Below, piece after piece: positions 44,173 through 52,753 of a DNA stretch of 64,000 nt. Positions within the stretch are counted from its first letter, which is position 1. Every line of letters starts with the position of its first letter. The position numbers and the translations under genes were made by a program. Location: the NCBI GenBank assembly GCA_903882745.1, contig CAIRYG010000014.1:124001-188000 (forward strand), given 5' to 3'. The notes under the pieces are model-generated. The model was not told the origin of the DNA. It did not search any database and worked only from the letters and a program-made list of their open reading frames with translations. Origin of the DNA: an uncultured Gemmatimonadota bacterium (GTDB taxonomy: Bacteria; Gemmatimonadota; Gemmatimonadetes; Gemmatimonadales; Gemmatimonadaceae).

Positions 44173-45695
44173 GCGATCCCCTTCCGCCGACGGAACTTGT
44201 CGCGGATGCGCTCGATCCATTCGGTGGCTTCGCTGCCGCGGCTCGTGCTCCCTTCATTTCCCAGTCGTGCGGTCAGGAAGAGGCCCACGCCAAGCAAGAG
44301 CAGATTGGTGGTCCACATGGCCCAGGCCGGCGACAGGTAATTCCGCCGTGCCAGCTCTTCGCCTACGATGAGTCCCACGTAGTACAGCGCGAACACGCCA
44401 AGACTCACGCCAATCGTGAGGCCCACGCCGCCGCGCGGAAAGCGCAGGGCGATCGGCATGCCGAGCAAGCAGAAGATGACACAGGCGGACGCGATCGCGA
44501 ACTTCTTTTCGATCTCGACTTGGTTGCCGTCGAGCACACGCTGCGACTCGGTGAGCACCATCTTGAGCGTTGAGGCTTGGATGGCAGCTTGCACGGAATC
44601 TGTGGCGCGGCTCTGCTCCTGTGCCTGCAGTGTGACGTTGCGGTTCGGGTTGGTGTCGCGCGGCCGAACCGGTGCCTGCTGCGGCACCTGCTGCGGCGCT
44701 TGCTGCGGCACTTGCGGCGGAAGCTCGGCGGCCGTTGCTGATCGGACCCCGGTACGGGCCAGCAGTGCCTGAAAGGCGCAGTAGCGACCGCCAATGCCCG
44801 GTGAGCGGGCGTGCGGGGCCAGTGAATCGGCGGTCTTGGGCGCGATGCGCGCCAGTTCGCGGTAGGCGCTGTCTTGCTCGCGACCGGCTTTCACGACTTT
44901 GCGTTGCAGTTCGCAGACCGTCATTTCGCGATCGCTCTTTTCGAGGTCCTGCGACTGCCGTTCGAGCGAGTTGCCGATGTTGCGCACTTTCACGAAGTCG
45001 GTGTGAAAGAACACGCGCTGCAGGCGTGTGGGCTCACCGCCGGTCAGCTCTGCCATTGAGCCATCGAACAGGGTGAGCAGCAGGTCATGCCCGTCCGCCG
45101 AGAGTTCCAGCAGGCCGCTGTCGGCAACAATCGTGCGTCGACGTTGCGGGTCGCCCATATCCCAAATCGTGACGTCCTTCATGGTGTTGGACAGCGACGC
45201 CAGATGCGAGGTGCGCAGAAACAGCTTGCCCGTCGACACTTCGTTGATCACTTGCTCACGGAGCGCGAACGTCGGTTTTACGCGCGCAATATCGTTCGTG
45301 AGCGTGGCCAGTCGGTGGTTCGACCGCGGGAGCACTTGGTCGTTGAACCACACCATGAACAGCGTGATGATTGCGCCGGAAACGATGACGGGAACCATCA
45401 ACCGCTGCATCGAGAAGCCGCTCGCCTTGAATGCGGTAATCTCGTTCTCGGAGGCCATCCGGCTAAAGGCGTGCAGCGTGGCCACGAGCACGGCCATCGG
45501 CATGGTCATCGCCACGGTGAACGGCACGGAGAGGATCAGGAACTCCGCGATAACCGTCCAGTGCAATCCCTTACCCACGAGCTGCCCCAGCTGCTTGGCG
45601 ACGTACTGCAACAGCAGTAGCGACGTCAGCGCGGAGAGCGAGAAGGCGAGGGGCGCGAAGTGCTCACGCAGGACATACTTGGTGACGATCTTCAC
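44169..45695 (-). CDS. lptF: LptF-like LPS transport permease with a large Gln/Pro-rich insertion
   Basis: 508 residues from GTG 45695 (VKIVTKYVLREHFAPL). The first three helices and the motif MTMPMAVLVATLHAFSRMASENEITAFKASG are intact, as is the C-terminal helix bundle. E. coli LptF has 366 residues; the excess is a roughly 130-residue periplasmic insertion around residues 280-410 with ELPPQVPQQAPQQVPQQAP and NVTLQAQEQSRATDSVQAAI, encoded in part by 12-bp repeats. Coupled to lptG. Divergent from the M28 peptidase. Confidence 0.92.
   Translation of the reverse strand: MKIVTKYVLREHFAPLAFSLSALTSLLLLQYVAKQLGQLVGKGLHWTVIAEFLILSVPFTVAMTMPMAVLVATLHAFSRMASENEITAFKASGFSMQRLMVPVIVSGAIITLFMVWFNDQVLPRSNHRLATLTNDIARVKPTFALREQVINEVSTGKLFLRTSHLASLSNTMKDVTIWDMGDPQRRRTIVADSGLLELSADGHDLLLTLFDGSMAELTGGEPTRLQRVFFHTDFVKVRNIGNSLERQSQDLEKSDREMTVCELQRKVVKAGREQDSAYRELARIAPKTADSLAPHARSPGIGGRYCAFQALLARTGVRSATAAELPPQVPQQAPQQVPQQAPVRPRDTNPNRNVTLQAQEQSRATDSVQAAIQASTLKMVLTESQRVLDGNQVEIEKKFAIASACVIFCLLGMPIALRFPRGGVGLTIGVSLGVFALYYVGLIVGEELARRNYLSPAWAMWTTNLLLLGVGLFLTARLGNEGSTSRGSEATEWIERIRDKFRRRKGIA
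44674..44716. repeat. 12-bp repeats in lptF
   Basis: Three to four imperfect copies of CTGCTGCGGCAC-like units encode PQQAPQQVPQQAP in the periplasmic insertion of LptF. Confidence 0.8.
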
Positions 45696-45776
45696 GCGAT
45701 GGGGTCGGGACGCTCGGTCAGGGCAGGGGAACGTACGGGGGACCCAAACAGCAGGAACCCCGTGCGCCACAAAGGG

Positions 45777-45804
45777 TTGTAGGGATTTGTAGCTCTCGTA
45801 TATT
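45777..45804 (+). promoter_or_regulatory. Candidate promoter upstream of the M28 peptidase
   Basis: TTGTAG (45777-45782), 16-base spacer, TATATT (45799-45804). Lies in the 222-base divergent gap between lptF and the peptidase, 114 bases before the ATG at 45918. The rest of the gap shows no gene. Confidence 0.4.
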
Positions 45805-45917
45805 CCACCCGACGACAGCGTTCGGGCAAGGTCGTGATACCCTGTTCCGCTGATAGGGTTGCCGGCAACATCGCCCGTTTCAGTCGTCTGACGCGCCTAT
45901 CTCCCTCCCCGACTCCC

Positions 45918-46877
45918 ATGTCGCCACTCCTTTCGCGCCGCGTTCGACGTGCCGTTCTGGCTCCTAGCGCCCTCGTGGCGATGCTCGCCCTGTTGGCCTG
46001 TCCGGCCGCCGGCGACAAGGGGAAGGCGAGTGCGGCCACGGCCCCGGGCGAGTTCAACACCGATTCGGCCATGAGCTACATCCGCCAGCAGGTGGCCTTC
46101 GGCCCCCGCATTCCGGGGACCGCCGGTTCCCAGAAGACAGGCGATTGGATCGTCGCCCATCTCAAGGCGACGTCCGATGTCGTGGTCGAGCAGAACTGGA
46201 CTCACACGACGGCAACGGGCGCCAAGATTCCGCTGCGCAACATCTTTGCGCGCTACAAGCCAGACGCCACCGAGCGGATTCTCTACGTGACCCACTGGGA
46301 CACCCGTCCCGAGGCAAACGAAGAGACGGACCCGGCCAAGAAGAAGCTGCCCATCGACGGCGCGAACGATGGGGCGAGCGGCGTGGCACTCTTGCTCGCC
46401 ATCGCTGACGCGCTCAAAAAGACCCCCCCCAACGTTGGCGTCGACCTGCTCTTTGTGGACGGCGAAGACTACGGCACCTTCACCCCGGACATCGACGTAC
46501 TGCTGGGGTCGAGCTATTTCGCCGAGCACCTCCCGAATCCGCAGTACAAGCCAATGATTGGGGTGCTGTGGGACATGATCGGCGATGCGGATTTGCAGAT
46601 TTATCAGGAGATCAACTCGGTGAATGCCGCTCCTGAGATCGTGCAGCGCGTCTGGGGGAAGGCCAAGGAGCTTGGCTACGAGAGTTCTTTTATTCCGCAG
46701 GCAAAAGTACCGATTACCGACGACCACATTCCGCTGATCAAGGCCGGCTTGCGTGTCGTCGATGTGATCGACATCGACTACGACTACCACCACAAAATTT
46801 CCGACACCATCGACAAGGTCTCGGCCAAGTCCATGCGGATTGTCGGAGACGTCGCGCTGGCGCTGTTGCGGCCCTAG
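45918..46877 (+). CDS. M28 family lipoprotein peptidase, glutaminyl-cyclase-like
   Basis: 319 residues with a lipobox (LALLAC, Cys28), so lipid-anchored in the envelope. M28 zinc-peptidase core: THWDTRPEA (His, Asp), DGANDGASG (Asp), VDGEDYG (Glu), WDMIGDADLQIYQE and the final His in YHHKISDTIDK. The WDMIGDADLQIYQE segment is close to glutaminyl-peptide cyclotransferases, so it may cyclise N-terminal Gln rather than cleave peptides. Followed by an 11-bp hairpin. Confidence 0.88.
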   Translation: MSPLLSRRVRRAVLAPSALVAMLALLACPAAGDKGKASAATAPGEFNTDSAMSYIRQQVAFGPRIPGTAGSQKTGDWIVAHLKATSDVVVEQNWTHTTATGAKIPLRNIFARYKPDATERILYVTHWDTRPEANEETDPAKKKLPIDGANDGASGVALLLAIADALKKTPPNVGVDLLFVDGEDYGTFTPDIDVLLGSSYFAEHLPNPQYKPMIGVLWDMIGDADLQIYQEINSVNAAPEIVQRVWGKAKELGYESSFIPQAKVPITDDHIPLIKAGLRVVDVIDIDYDYHHKISDTIDKVSAKSMRIVGDVALALLRP

Positions 46878-46909
46878 TAGTAGGCCATCGTAGTCGGCGA
46901 TAAATAGCT

Positions 46910-46938
46910 ACGGCGCGCACTGGAATGGTGCGCGCCGT
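46910..46938 (+). terminator. Terminator-like hairpin after the M28 peptidase
   Basis: ACGGCGCGCAC / GTGCGCGCCGT, perfect 11-bp stem with a 7-nt loop, 33 bases after the stop. No T-tract follows. Confidence 0.5.
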
Positions 46939-46964
46939 TCGTCGTTCCGGGGCTATTGTGGCGT

Positions 46965-47684
46965 ATGCCGACACCTGGAGAGAAACGCGCGCTGATCTTC
47001 CTTGCTAGCGTAGCCGCCCTTGGCGTGGCCGTCCGTGGGTGGCAATCGCGCGACGGGAGTGCCAGAGCGACCGATGCCGCTCGGGCGGGGTTGGCGCGAC
47101 AGATTGGCCTCGTGGATTCCGCGATCGCCCGTGGCGGGAGCCGTACCCGTGCAGGCGGAAAACCCCGCCCCGAACGCCCTGAACCACCTGCGCGCCCTGA
47201 ACGCCCTGCACGACCGACCCGCCCCGACCGCGCAACGCCCGCGATTTCCGAAGAGCCCTTGGATAATCGCGAACGGTATGTCGCGCGGCGTGCCCATGAA
47301 GATTCCCTCCGCGAGCACCTGCTGGCGTCGTCGCGGGCCCACGGGCGATTGCAGGCGCTCGCCGAGGGAAAGAGCGCCGCCCGGAGCTCGGGACGCCTCC
47401 ACGAACTCCCGCCGGTGGATGTCGATGTCGCCACCGAGGAAGAGCTCGCTGCCGTTCCAGGAATCGGACCCGCGCTCGCCAGGCGCATCGTCACGGACCG
47501 GATTGCGCACGGCCCCTTTGGCTCGCTGGACGAGCTCCAGCGGGTACGCGGCATCACCGCTCCGCTGGCGCGGCGCATGGCATCGTGGATCACCTTCTCC
47601 CGGGCGCCCGCGCCCGATGGAGGAGGCGCAACAGGGCCGCGCCCGCCCCAAGGGCGGCGCCCACGCACACCGCGTTGGCAATAA
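46965..47684 (+). CDS. Helix-hairpin-helix (ComEA-like) protein with Arg/Pro repeats
   Basis: 239 residues from ATG 46965. A hydrophobic N-terminal segment (ALIFLASVAALGVAV) may anchor it. A low-complexity stretch of RPERPEPPARPERPARPTRP follows, then an HHH motif: VDVATEEELAAVPGIGPALARRIVTDR with LQRVRGITAPLARRMASW as the second hairpin. HHH domains bind DNA nonspecifically; in ComEA this serves DNA uptake. It lies 116 bases upstream of pilB on the same strand, which fits a link with type IV pilus-driven DNA uptake (inference). Confidence 0.78.
   Translation: MPTPGEKRALIFLASVAALGVAVRGWQSRDGSARATDAARAGLARQIGLVDSAIARGGSRTRAGGKPRPERPEPPARPERPARPTRPDRATPAISEEPLDNRERYVARRAHEDSLREHLLASSRAHGRLQALAEGKSAARSSGRLHELPPVDVDVATEEELAAVPGIGPALARRIVTDRIAHGPFGSLDELQRVRGITAPLARRMASWITFSRAPAPDGGGATGPRPPQGRRPRTPRWQ
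47145..47225. repeat. Degenerate repeats encoding Arg/Pro-rich linker
   Basis: Several imperfect copies of CCCTGAACGCCCTGCACG-type and related 9- to 15-base units encode the RPERP/PARPTRP linker in the HHH protein. Confidence 0.65.
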
Positions 47685-47799
47685 CCTTGACACCTCCCCA
47701 CACGAGGGCCAGCTTCCCCAAACGAGGCGCGGCGCTCTATAGTTGGCGTTGCAGCCTCCGTGCGACCTGATCCCCCGTTTCCGAGGACTTACGCTCCCG

Positions 47800-49629
47800 A
47801 TGGCCTCCCCTACCGCAAGCGGTACTGAACGCATCGGCGACCTCCTCGTCCGTGAGGGGCTGATCACGAAAGACCAGCTCGACAAAGCGCTCCAAGAGCA
47901 GAAGCAGAGCGGGACTCGCGTGGGCTACAACCTCGTGAAGCTCGGCTTCGTGCAAGAAATCGAACTGACCAAGACGCTGGCTCGGCAGTACAAGATGCCC
48001 GCTGTCGATTTGTCGCGGTTCGAAGTGGACCCCAAGGTGGTCAGGCTGATTCCCGGTGACTTGGCCCTCAAGAACTTGGTGCTCCCCCTCAAGCGCGAAG
48101 GGCGAACCCTGACCGTCGCCATGGCGGACCCAACGAACATCGCGGTCATCGACGACCTCAAGTTCATCACGCGCTACGACATCTTTCCGGTGATTGCGGG
48201 TGAGTTCACCCTGCGTAACGCCCTCGAAAAGGTGTTCGAGTCGTCCGACGAGCACATGAACGAACTCCTCGGCACGATTGCCGACATGGAGACGGACGAC
48301 GAGCTCGAAGTGATGGACCCGAAGGAAGACGAGCACAACGCCAATGCGCTCACGGCCGTCGACGATGCGCCGGTGGTCAAACTCCTGAATGCCATTCTGA
48401 CCGACGCGGTGAAGCGCGGCGCGAGCGATATCCACTTTGAGTGTTTCGAAGCGGACATCCGAGTGCGCTATCGCATTGACGGCGAGTTGCAGGAAATCAT
48501 GAAGCCGCCCAAGAAAATGCAGGCGGCACTCGTCTCCCGCTTCAAGATCATGAGCTCGCTCAATATCGCCGAGCGTCGCGTGCCACAGGACGGCCGCATC
48601 AAGCTCAAGATGGGTAAGAAAGTTATCGATTTCCGCGTCTCCACCCTCCCGACGATCTTCGGCGAGAAAGTGGTGCTCCGAATCCTCGACAAGGGGAATC
48701 TGACGCTCGATCTCGAGAAGTTCGGTATTGAGCCTGCGGCCGAGAAGGAGTTGATGGATGCGGTGCAGAACCCGTATGGGATGGTGCTTGTCACTGGCCC
48801 GACCGGCTCGGGTAAGACGACGACGCTCTATTCCTGCTTGAGCAAGGTCAATACGATCGACACGAACATCATGACCGCCGAAGATCCCGTGGAGTACAAT
48901 CTCTACGGGGTCAATCAGGTGCTGGTGCGCAATGAGATCGGCATGACCTTTGCCGCCGCGCTGCGCGCGTTCTTGCGTCAGGATCCGAACATCATCATGG
49001 TGGGCGAGATCCGCGATCTTGAGACCGGCGGTATTGCCATCAAGGCGGCGCTCACGGGACACATGGTGTTGAGCACGCTGCACACCAACTCGGCGCCGGA
49101 GACGGTCACACGACTCATGGACATGGGGCTTGAGCCCTTCAACGTGAGTTCGGCGCTCAATCTCGTGCTGGCCCAGCGTCTGGTGCGCCGCGTCTGCAGC
49201 AACTGCAAGGTCAAGTATCAGCCCGATGAGCTCGAGCTGGACATTGCCAAGGTCAAGCCGGACACACGGCTCGGGGACATGCGCTTTACGCAGGTGGCGC
49301 TCGATGGCGCTCGGACGCGCGCCCCAAAGGACGCGGCACCGTTTCTGACCAATCTGTCGCTCGACACGAAGATCAAGGATTTGCCGTTCTTCAAGGGCAC
49401 CGGGTGTGACCAGTGTAGCGGGAGCGGGACCAAGGGACGCCAAGGGTTGTACGAAGTCATGTTCATGACGCCGGCGCTGCGCAAGCTGATTCTTCAGAAC
49501 GTGGGTGCCGTTGAGATTCGCGACGCGGCGGTCGATGGCGGTATGCTCACCCTGCGCATGGACGGGTGGCTGAAGGTGATGAAGGGTGTGACGAATCTTG
49601 AGCAGGTTGTTCGCGAAACCAGCGTATAG
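47800..49629 (+). CDS. pilB: Type IV pilus assembly / type II secretion ATPase PilB (GspE family)
   Basis: 609 residues from ATG 47800. N-terminal MshEN/GspE_N domain (GDLLVREGLITKDQLDKAL), then the ATPase core: Walker A GPTGSGKTTT, Asp box, Walker B VGEIRDLETG and the His box LSTLHTN. A zinc-binding pair CSNCKVKY and CDQCSGSG is present. Extension motor that drives pilin polymerisation. Begins the pilB-pilT-pilC set. Confidence 0.95.
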   Translation: MASPTASGTERIGDLLVREGLITKDQLDKALQEQKQSGTRVGYNLVKLGFVQEIELTKTLARQYKMPAVDLSRFEVDPKVVRLIPGDLALKNLVLPLKREGRTLTVAMADPTNIAVIDDLKFITRYDIFPVIAGEFTLRNALEKVFESSDEHMNELLGTIADMETDDELEVMDPKEDEHNANALTAVDDAPVVKLLNAILTDAVKRGASDIHFECFEADIRVRYRIDGELQEIMKPPKKMQAALVSRFKIMSSLNIAERRVPQDGRIKLKMGKKVIDFRVSTLPTIFGEKVVLRILDKGNLTLDLEKFGIEPAAEKELMDAVQNPYGMVLVTGPTGSGKTTTLYSCLSKVNTIDTNIMTAEDPVEYNLYGVNQVLVRNEIGMTFAAALRAFLRQDPNIIMVGEIRDLETGGIAIKAALTGHMVLSTLHTNSAPETVTRLMDMGLEPFNVSSALNLVLAQRLVRRVCSNCKVKYQPDELELDIAKVKPDTRLGDMRFTQVALDGARTRAPKDAAPFLTNLSLDTKIKDLPFFKGTGCDQCSGSGTKGRQGLYEVMFMTPALRKLILQNVGAVEIRDAAVDGGMLTLRMDGWLKVMKGVTNLEQVVRETSV

Positions 49630-49640
49630 GGCAAGGCCAC

Positions 49641-50801
49641 ATGACCGCTCCGACCCCACACGGATCCCCTGGATCTCCTGCTGGCGCTCTGCCGGCGGTG
49701 ACCCTGCGCGCGCTCCTCGAAGAGATGATCGAACGCGGCGCCTCGGATCTGCACATCACCGCCGGCGAGAAGGCGAAGCTGCGCATTGATGGCGAGATGC
49801 AAAGCTCACGCAACGAGTACGTGCTGACGCCGAAGGACACCCTGCAGGTGGCCTACTCCGTGCTCACCGAACAGCAGAAGAAGCGGTTCGAGACGGAAAA
49901 CGAACTCGATTTTTCTTTTGGGATTCAGGGGCTGGCGCGCTTCCGTGGCAACTGCTTCAAACAGCGTGGCTGCGTCGCCATGGTGATGCGGCAGATCCCC
50001 ATCAACGTCAAAACATTCGACGAGCTCAAGCTGCCGCCGGTGATTGCGCGACTCGCGGAAAAGCCGCGCGGCTTGGTGCTCGTAACGGGCCCGACGGGCT
50101 CCGGCAAAAGCACGACACTCGCCGCGATGATCGACAAGATCAACAAGGAACGCCGTGGGCATATCATTACGGTGGAGGATCCGATCGAGTTCATTCATCG
50201 CCATCAAGGCTGCATTATCAACCAGCGCGAGGTAGGGACCGACACGAACTCGTTCGCGTCCGCGCTCAAGTACGCCCTCCGTGAAGACCCGGATGTGATT
50301 TTGGTGGGCGAGATGCGCGATCTCGAGACGATCTCGGCGGCGCTGACGATCGCCGAGACGGGGCATCTGTGCTTTGCGACGCTGCACACGAATTCCGCCG
50401 CGGAAGCGATCAATCGCATCATCGACGTGTTCCCGAGCCATCAGCAGTCCCAGGTGCGCGCGCAGCTGTCGTTTGTGCTCGAGGGGATTGTGACGCAGAC
50501 CTTGCTCCCGAAGCGCGAAGGCAAAGGGCGCGCGATGGCGGCCGAGATTCTTGTGGTGACGCAGGCCATTCGGGCGTTGATCCGCGACGACAAAATCCAC
50601 CAAGTGTATTCGAGCATGCAGAGCGGAAAGAAATTCGGCATGCAAACGATGAACGATGCGCTCTATCAGCTGTACACGGCGCGCCAGGTACACGAGGAAG
50701 ATTGCCTGCGCGTCTCATCCGACCCGGGCGAATTCTTGCGCATGATTGGAAAGCAACAGGTGGATGGGGACACGTCGCCGCGTGAATCGGGGCGTCACTA
50801 A
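49641..50801 (+). CDS. pilT: Twitching motility / retraction ATPase PilT
   Basis: 386 residues. Starts 11 bases after pilB. Walker A GPTGSGKST, Walker B VGEMRDLETI, His-box ATLHTN, and the PilT-type C-terminal AIRALIRDDKIHQVYSSMQ that matches the AIRNLIRE motif needed for retraction. The stop TAA shares its last A with the ATG of pilC (TAATG). Confidence 0.95.
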   Translation: MTAPTPHGSPGSPAGALPAVTLRALLEEMIERGASDLHITAGEKAKLRIDGEMQSSRNEYVLTPKDTLQVAYSVLTEQQKKRFETENELDFSFGIQGLARFRGNCFKQRGCVAMVMRQIPINVKTFDELKLPPVIARLAEKPRGLVLVTGPTGSGKSTTLAAMIDKINKERRGHIITVEDPIEFIHRHQGCIINQREVGTDTNSFASALKYALREDPDVILVGEMRDLETISAALTIAETGHLCFATLHTNSAAEAINRIIDVFPSHQQSQVRAQLSFVLEGIVTQTLLPKREGKGRAMAAEILVVTQAIRALIRDDKIHQVYSSMQSGKKFGMQTMNDALYQLYTARQVHEEDCLRVSSDPGEFLRMIGKQQVDGDTSPRESGRH

Positions 50802-51997
50802 TGCCGTTGTTCTCCTACACCGCCCGCGATGTCAAAGGCGCGCTGAAGTCGGCGACCATCGACGCGAGAGATCCCGCGGACGTCGCCGCGCAACTTCGGA
50901 AGTTGCGGATGACGGTGGTCAAGATTGAGGCAGCGGGTACGGGCAGGCCGAGTACGAAGGGCAATATTCCGATGCGCGACATCGTGATTTTTACTCGGCA
51001 GTTCTCCACGATGATTAACTCCGGCCTGCCGCTCGTGCAGTCGCTCGACATTCTGAGCAAGCAGAGCGAGAACAAGGTGCTGCAGGAAGTCACCAAGCAG
51101 GTCGTGTTCGACGTCGAGTCGGGGAACACCGTGGCTGACGCGCTGGCGAAGCATCCGAACGCCTTTACCGATCTCTACGTCAATATGGTGGCGGCGGGTG
51201 AGGCCGGCGGCATTCTCGACACGATCCTGCTGCGCTTGGCAGGCTTCATGGAAAAGAACGACGCCCTCGTCCGGAAGGTGAAGGGTGCCATGATTTATCC
51301 CGCGGTCATCATGAGCGTGGCCGGTATCGCGATTTGCGTCCTGCTGATTTTCGTGATTCCCGTGTTCAAGGGCATGTTTGCCGAGGCGGGACAAGCGCTG
51401 CCGTTGCCGACGCAGATTGTGATTGCGATGTCCGAGTTTCTCACGGGCTACTGGTATCTCGTGCTCGGTGGGGTCGTTGGGCTCTTCTACGGGATCAAGA
51501 ACTACTACAAAACATCCGAAGGGCAGCTGGTGCTCGATCGCGCGATGCTCAACACGCCCGTGTTGGGTGACGTGCTCAAAAAGTCGGCGGTGAGTCGCTT
51601 CACGCGGACTCTCGGCACCTTGATTAGTTCGGGGGTCAGCATTCTTGAGGGGCTCGAGATCACGGCGAAGACCGCGGGCAATCGCGTGATCAGCGATGCC
51701 ATTATGGCGAGCCGTGCGAGCATCGCGGGTGGCGATACCATCAGCGCGCCGCTGGCCAAGAGCAATGTGTTCCCGCCAATGGTGATCTCGATGATCTCGG
51801 TGGGCGAGCAGACCGGTGGGCTCGACGAAATGCTCAGCAAGATCGCCGACTTTTACGACGAAGAGGTAGACGCCGCGGTGGGCGGGCTCCTGTCGCTGCT
51901 CGAGCCGGTGATGATCGTGTTCCTCGGCGTCGTCGTCGGCGGCATGGTCGTGGCGATGTACCTGCCGATCTTCGATATGGTCAACAACGTCCAGTAA
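50801..51997 (+). CDS. pilC: Type IV pilus inner-membrane platform protein PilC
   Basis: 398 residues. Two T2SSF domains separated by membrane segments (AVIMSVAGIAICVLLIFVIP near residue 165, a second pair further on, and a last helix VMIVFLGVVVGGMVVAMY). Conserved segments FTRQFSTMINSGLPLVQSL and RFTRTLGTLISSGVSILEGLE. Forms the base of the pilus machine with PilB and PilT. Overlaps pilT by one base. Pilins and secretin are not in the window. Confidence 0.95.
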   Translation: MPLFSYTARDVKGALKSATIDARDPADVAAQLRKLRMTVVKIEAAGTGRPSTKGNIPMRDIVIFTRQFSTMINSGLPLVQSLDILSKQSENKVLQEVTKQVVFDVESGNTVADALAKHPNAFTDLYVNMVAAGEAGGILDTILLRLAGFMEKNDALVRKVKGAMIYPAVIMSVAGIAICVLLIFVIPVFKGMFAEAGQALPLPTQIVIAMSEFLTGYWYLVLGGVVGLFYGIKNYYKTSEGQLVLDRAMLNTPVLGDVLKKSAVSRFTRTLGTLISSGVSILEGLEITAKTAGNRVISDAIMASRASIAGGDTISAPLAKSNVFPPMVISMISVGEQTGGLDEMLSKIADFYDEEVDAAVGGLLSLLEPVMIVFLGVVVGGMVVAMYLPIFDMVNNVQ

Positions 51998-52013
51998 GGG
52001 TCGCCGCGATAGC

Positions 52014-52036
52014 GCCGCACCGTTGTTGCACCGTTG
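52014..52036. repeat. Short direct repeat after pilC
   Basis: Two copies of about 11 bases (GCACCGTTGTT) in the convergent gap between pilC and the HNH gene. Confidence 0.6.
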
Positions 52037-52057
52037 TTGCGCCGCTCTCGAGTCGAC

Positions 52058-52582
52058 TCAGTCCGCGTAGGGCGACTCTTCGCGATACGGGTCGACGTCG
52101 TCGTCCTTGGCGGCCCAGATCTCGTGGGCTTTCTTCCGTTCGACTTTTGGAGCGGCCACGACCGGCGGTAGCGTGTGCCCAGCACCCTGCACAAGCTGGA
52201 CCACCATCTCCACGAGCATCGGGCTCAAGTGTTGCCCGTACTTGTAGAGGTTCAGCGCGCGGGTGCGGTTGCCGAGTAGAAAGGCGAGAATCGACTTGTC
52301 GGCCTTGGCTGTGTTGCAGGTCTTGCAGCACAGGACAAGGTTATCGCGCCGATCGTACGCGGTCTGACCGCGGCGCGGTGTCACGTGGTCGAGCGTTACC
52401 GCTCCCGGGTGCACACGCTTTTCGCAGTAGGCGCAAATCGGGCCATGCGTTTTCAGCAACCACTGACGCGTATCGTCGTAGGCGGCGCGCCCCGTGGGGA
52501 CCGACGTAAGAGTCGGTCGGGCTGGGCCGGGTCCGCCGCGGCGGCCGCGGCGAGGGGATCGAGAGGTGCGCTTCGGGGGCAT
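52058..52582 (-). CDS. HNH endonuclease family protein
   Basis: 174 residues. The HNH fold with zinc cysteines: ICAYCEKRVHPGAVTLDHVTPRRGG-type core (CAYC, LDHVTP) and NLVLCCKTCNTAKAD. The N-terminus is basic and low-complexity (RSPRRGRRGGPGPARP). HNH genes of this stand-alone kind often have unknown cellular roles. Convergent with pilC, divergent from the fucosidase gene. Confidence 0.85.
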   Translation of the reverse strand: MPPKRTSRSPRRGRRGGPGPARPTLTSVPTGRAAYDDTRQWLLKTHGPICAYCEKRVHPGAVTLDHVTPRRGQTAYDRRDNLVLCCKTCNTAKADKSILAFLLGNRTRALNLYKYGQHLSPMLVEMVVQLVQGAGHTLPPVVAAPKVERKKAHEIWAAKDDDVDPYREESPYAD

Positions 52583-52653
52583 CGATTCGTGGAAGGTGAA
52601 CGGCGGTAACCCTTTAGCATACCACAGCCGCGTCGAAATTCCGAATCCGGGGG

Positions 52654-52695
52654 CCTTCGCTGGGGGTTCGCCTGGGCCTTCGCGGGGGGTTCGCC
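52654..52695. repeat. Imperfect direct repeats upstream of the fucosidase gene
   Basis: The phrase GGGGGTTCGCC/GGGCCTTCGC recurs three to four times in about 45 bases. The 170-base gap holds no gene; a promoter was not identified. Confidence 0.6.
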
Positions 52696-52753
52696 CGGCG
52701 CGTGCCGGGGTTATGATTGAGCCAATTACCCCCTCTCACGGGAAGGTTGTGCC

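Noticed and set aside
47737-49659. 640-residue frame antisense to pilB
   Set aside because: His/Glu/Val-rich shadow of a GC-rich gene; pilB on the plus strand is certain.
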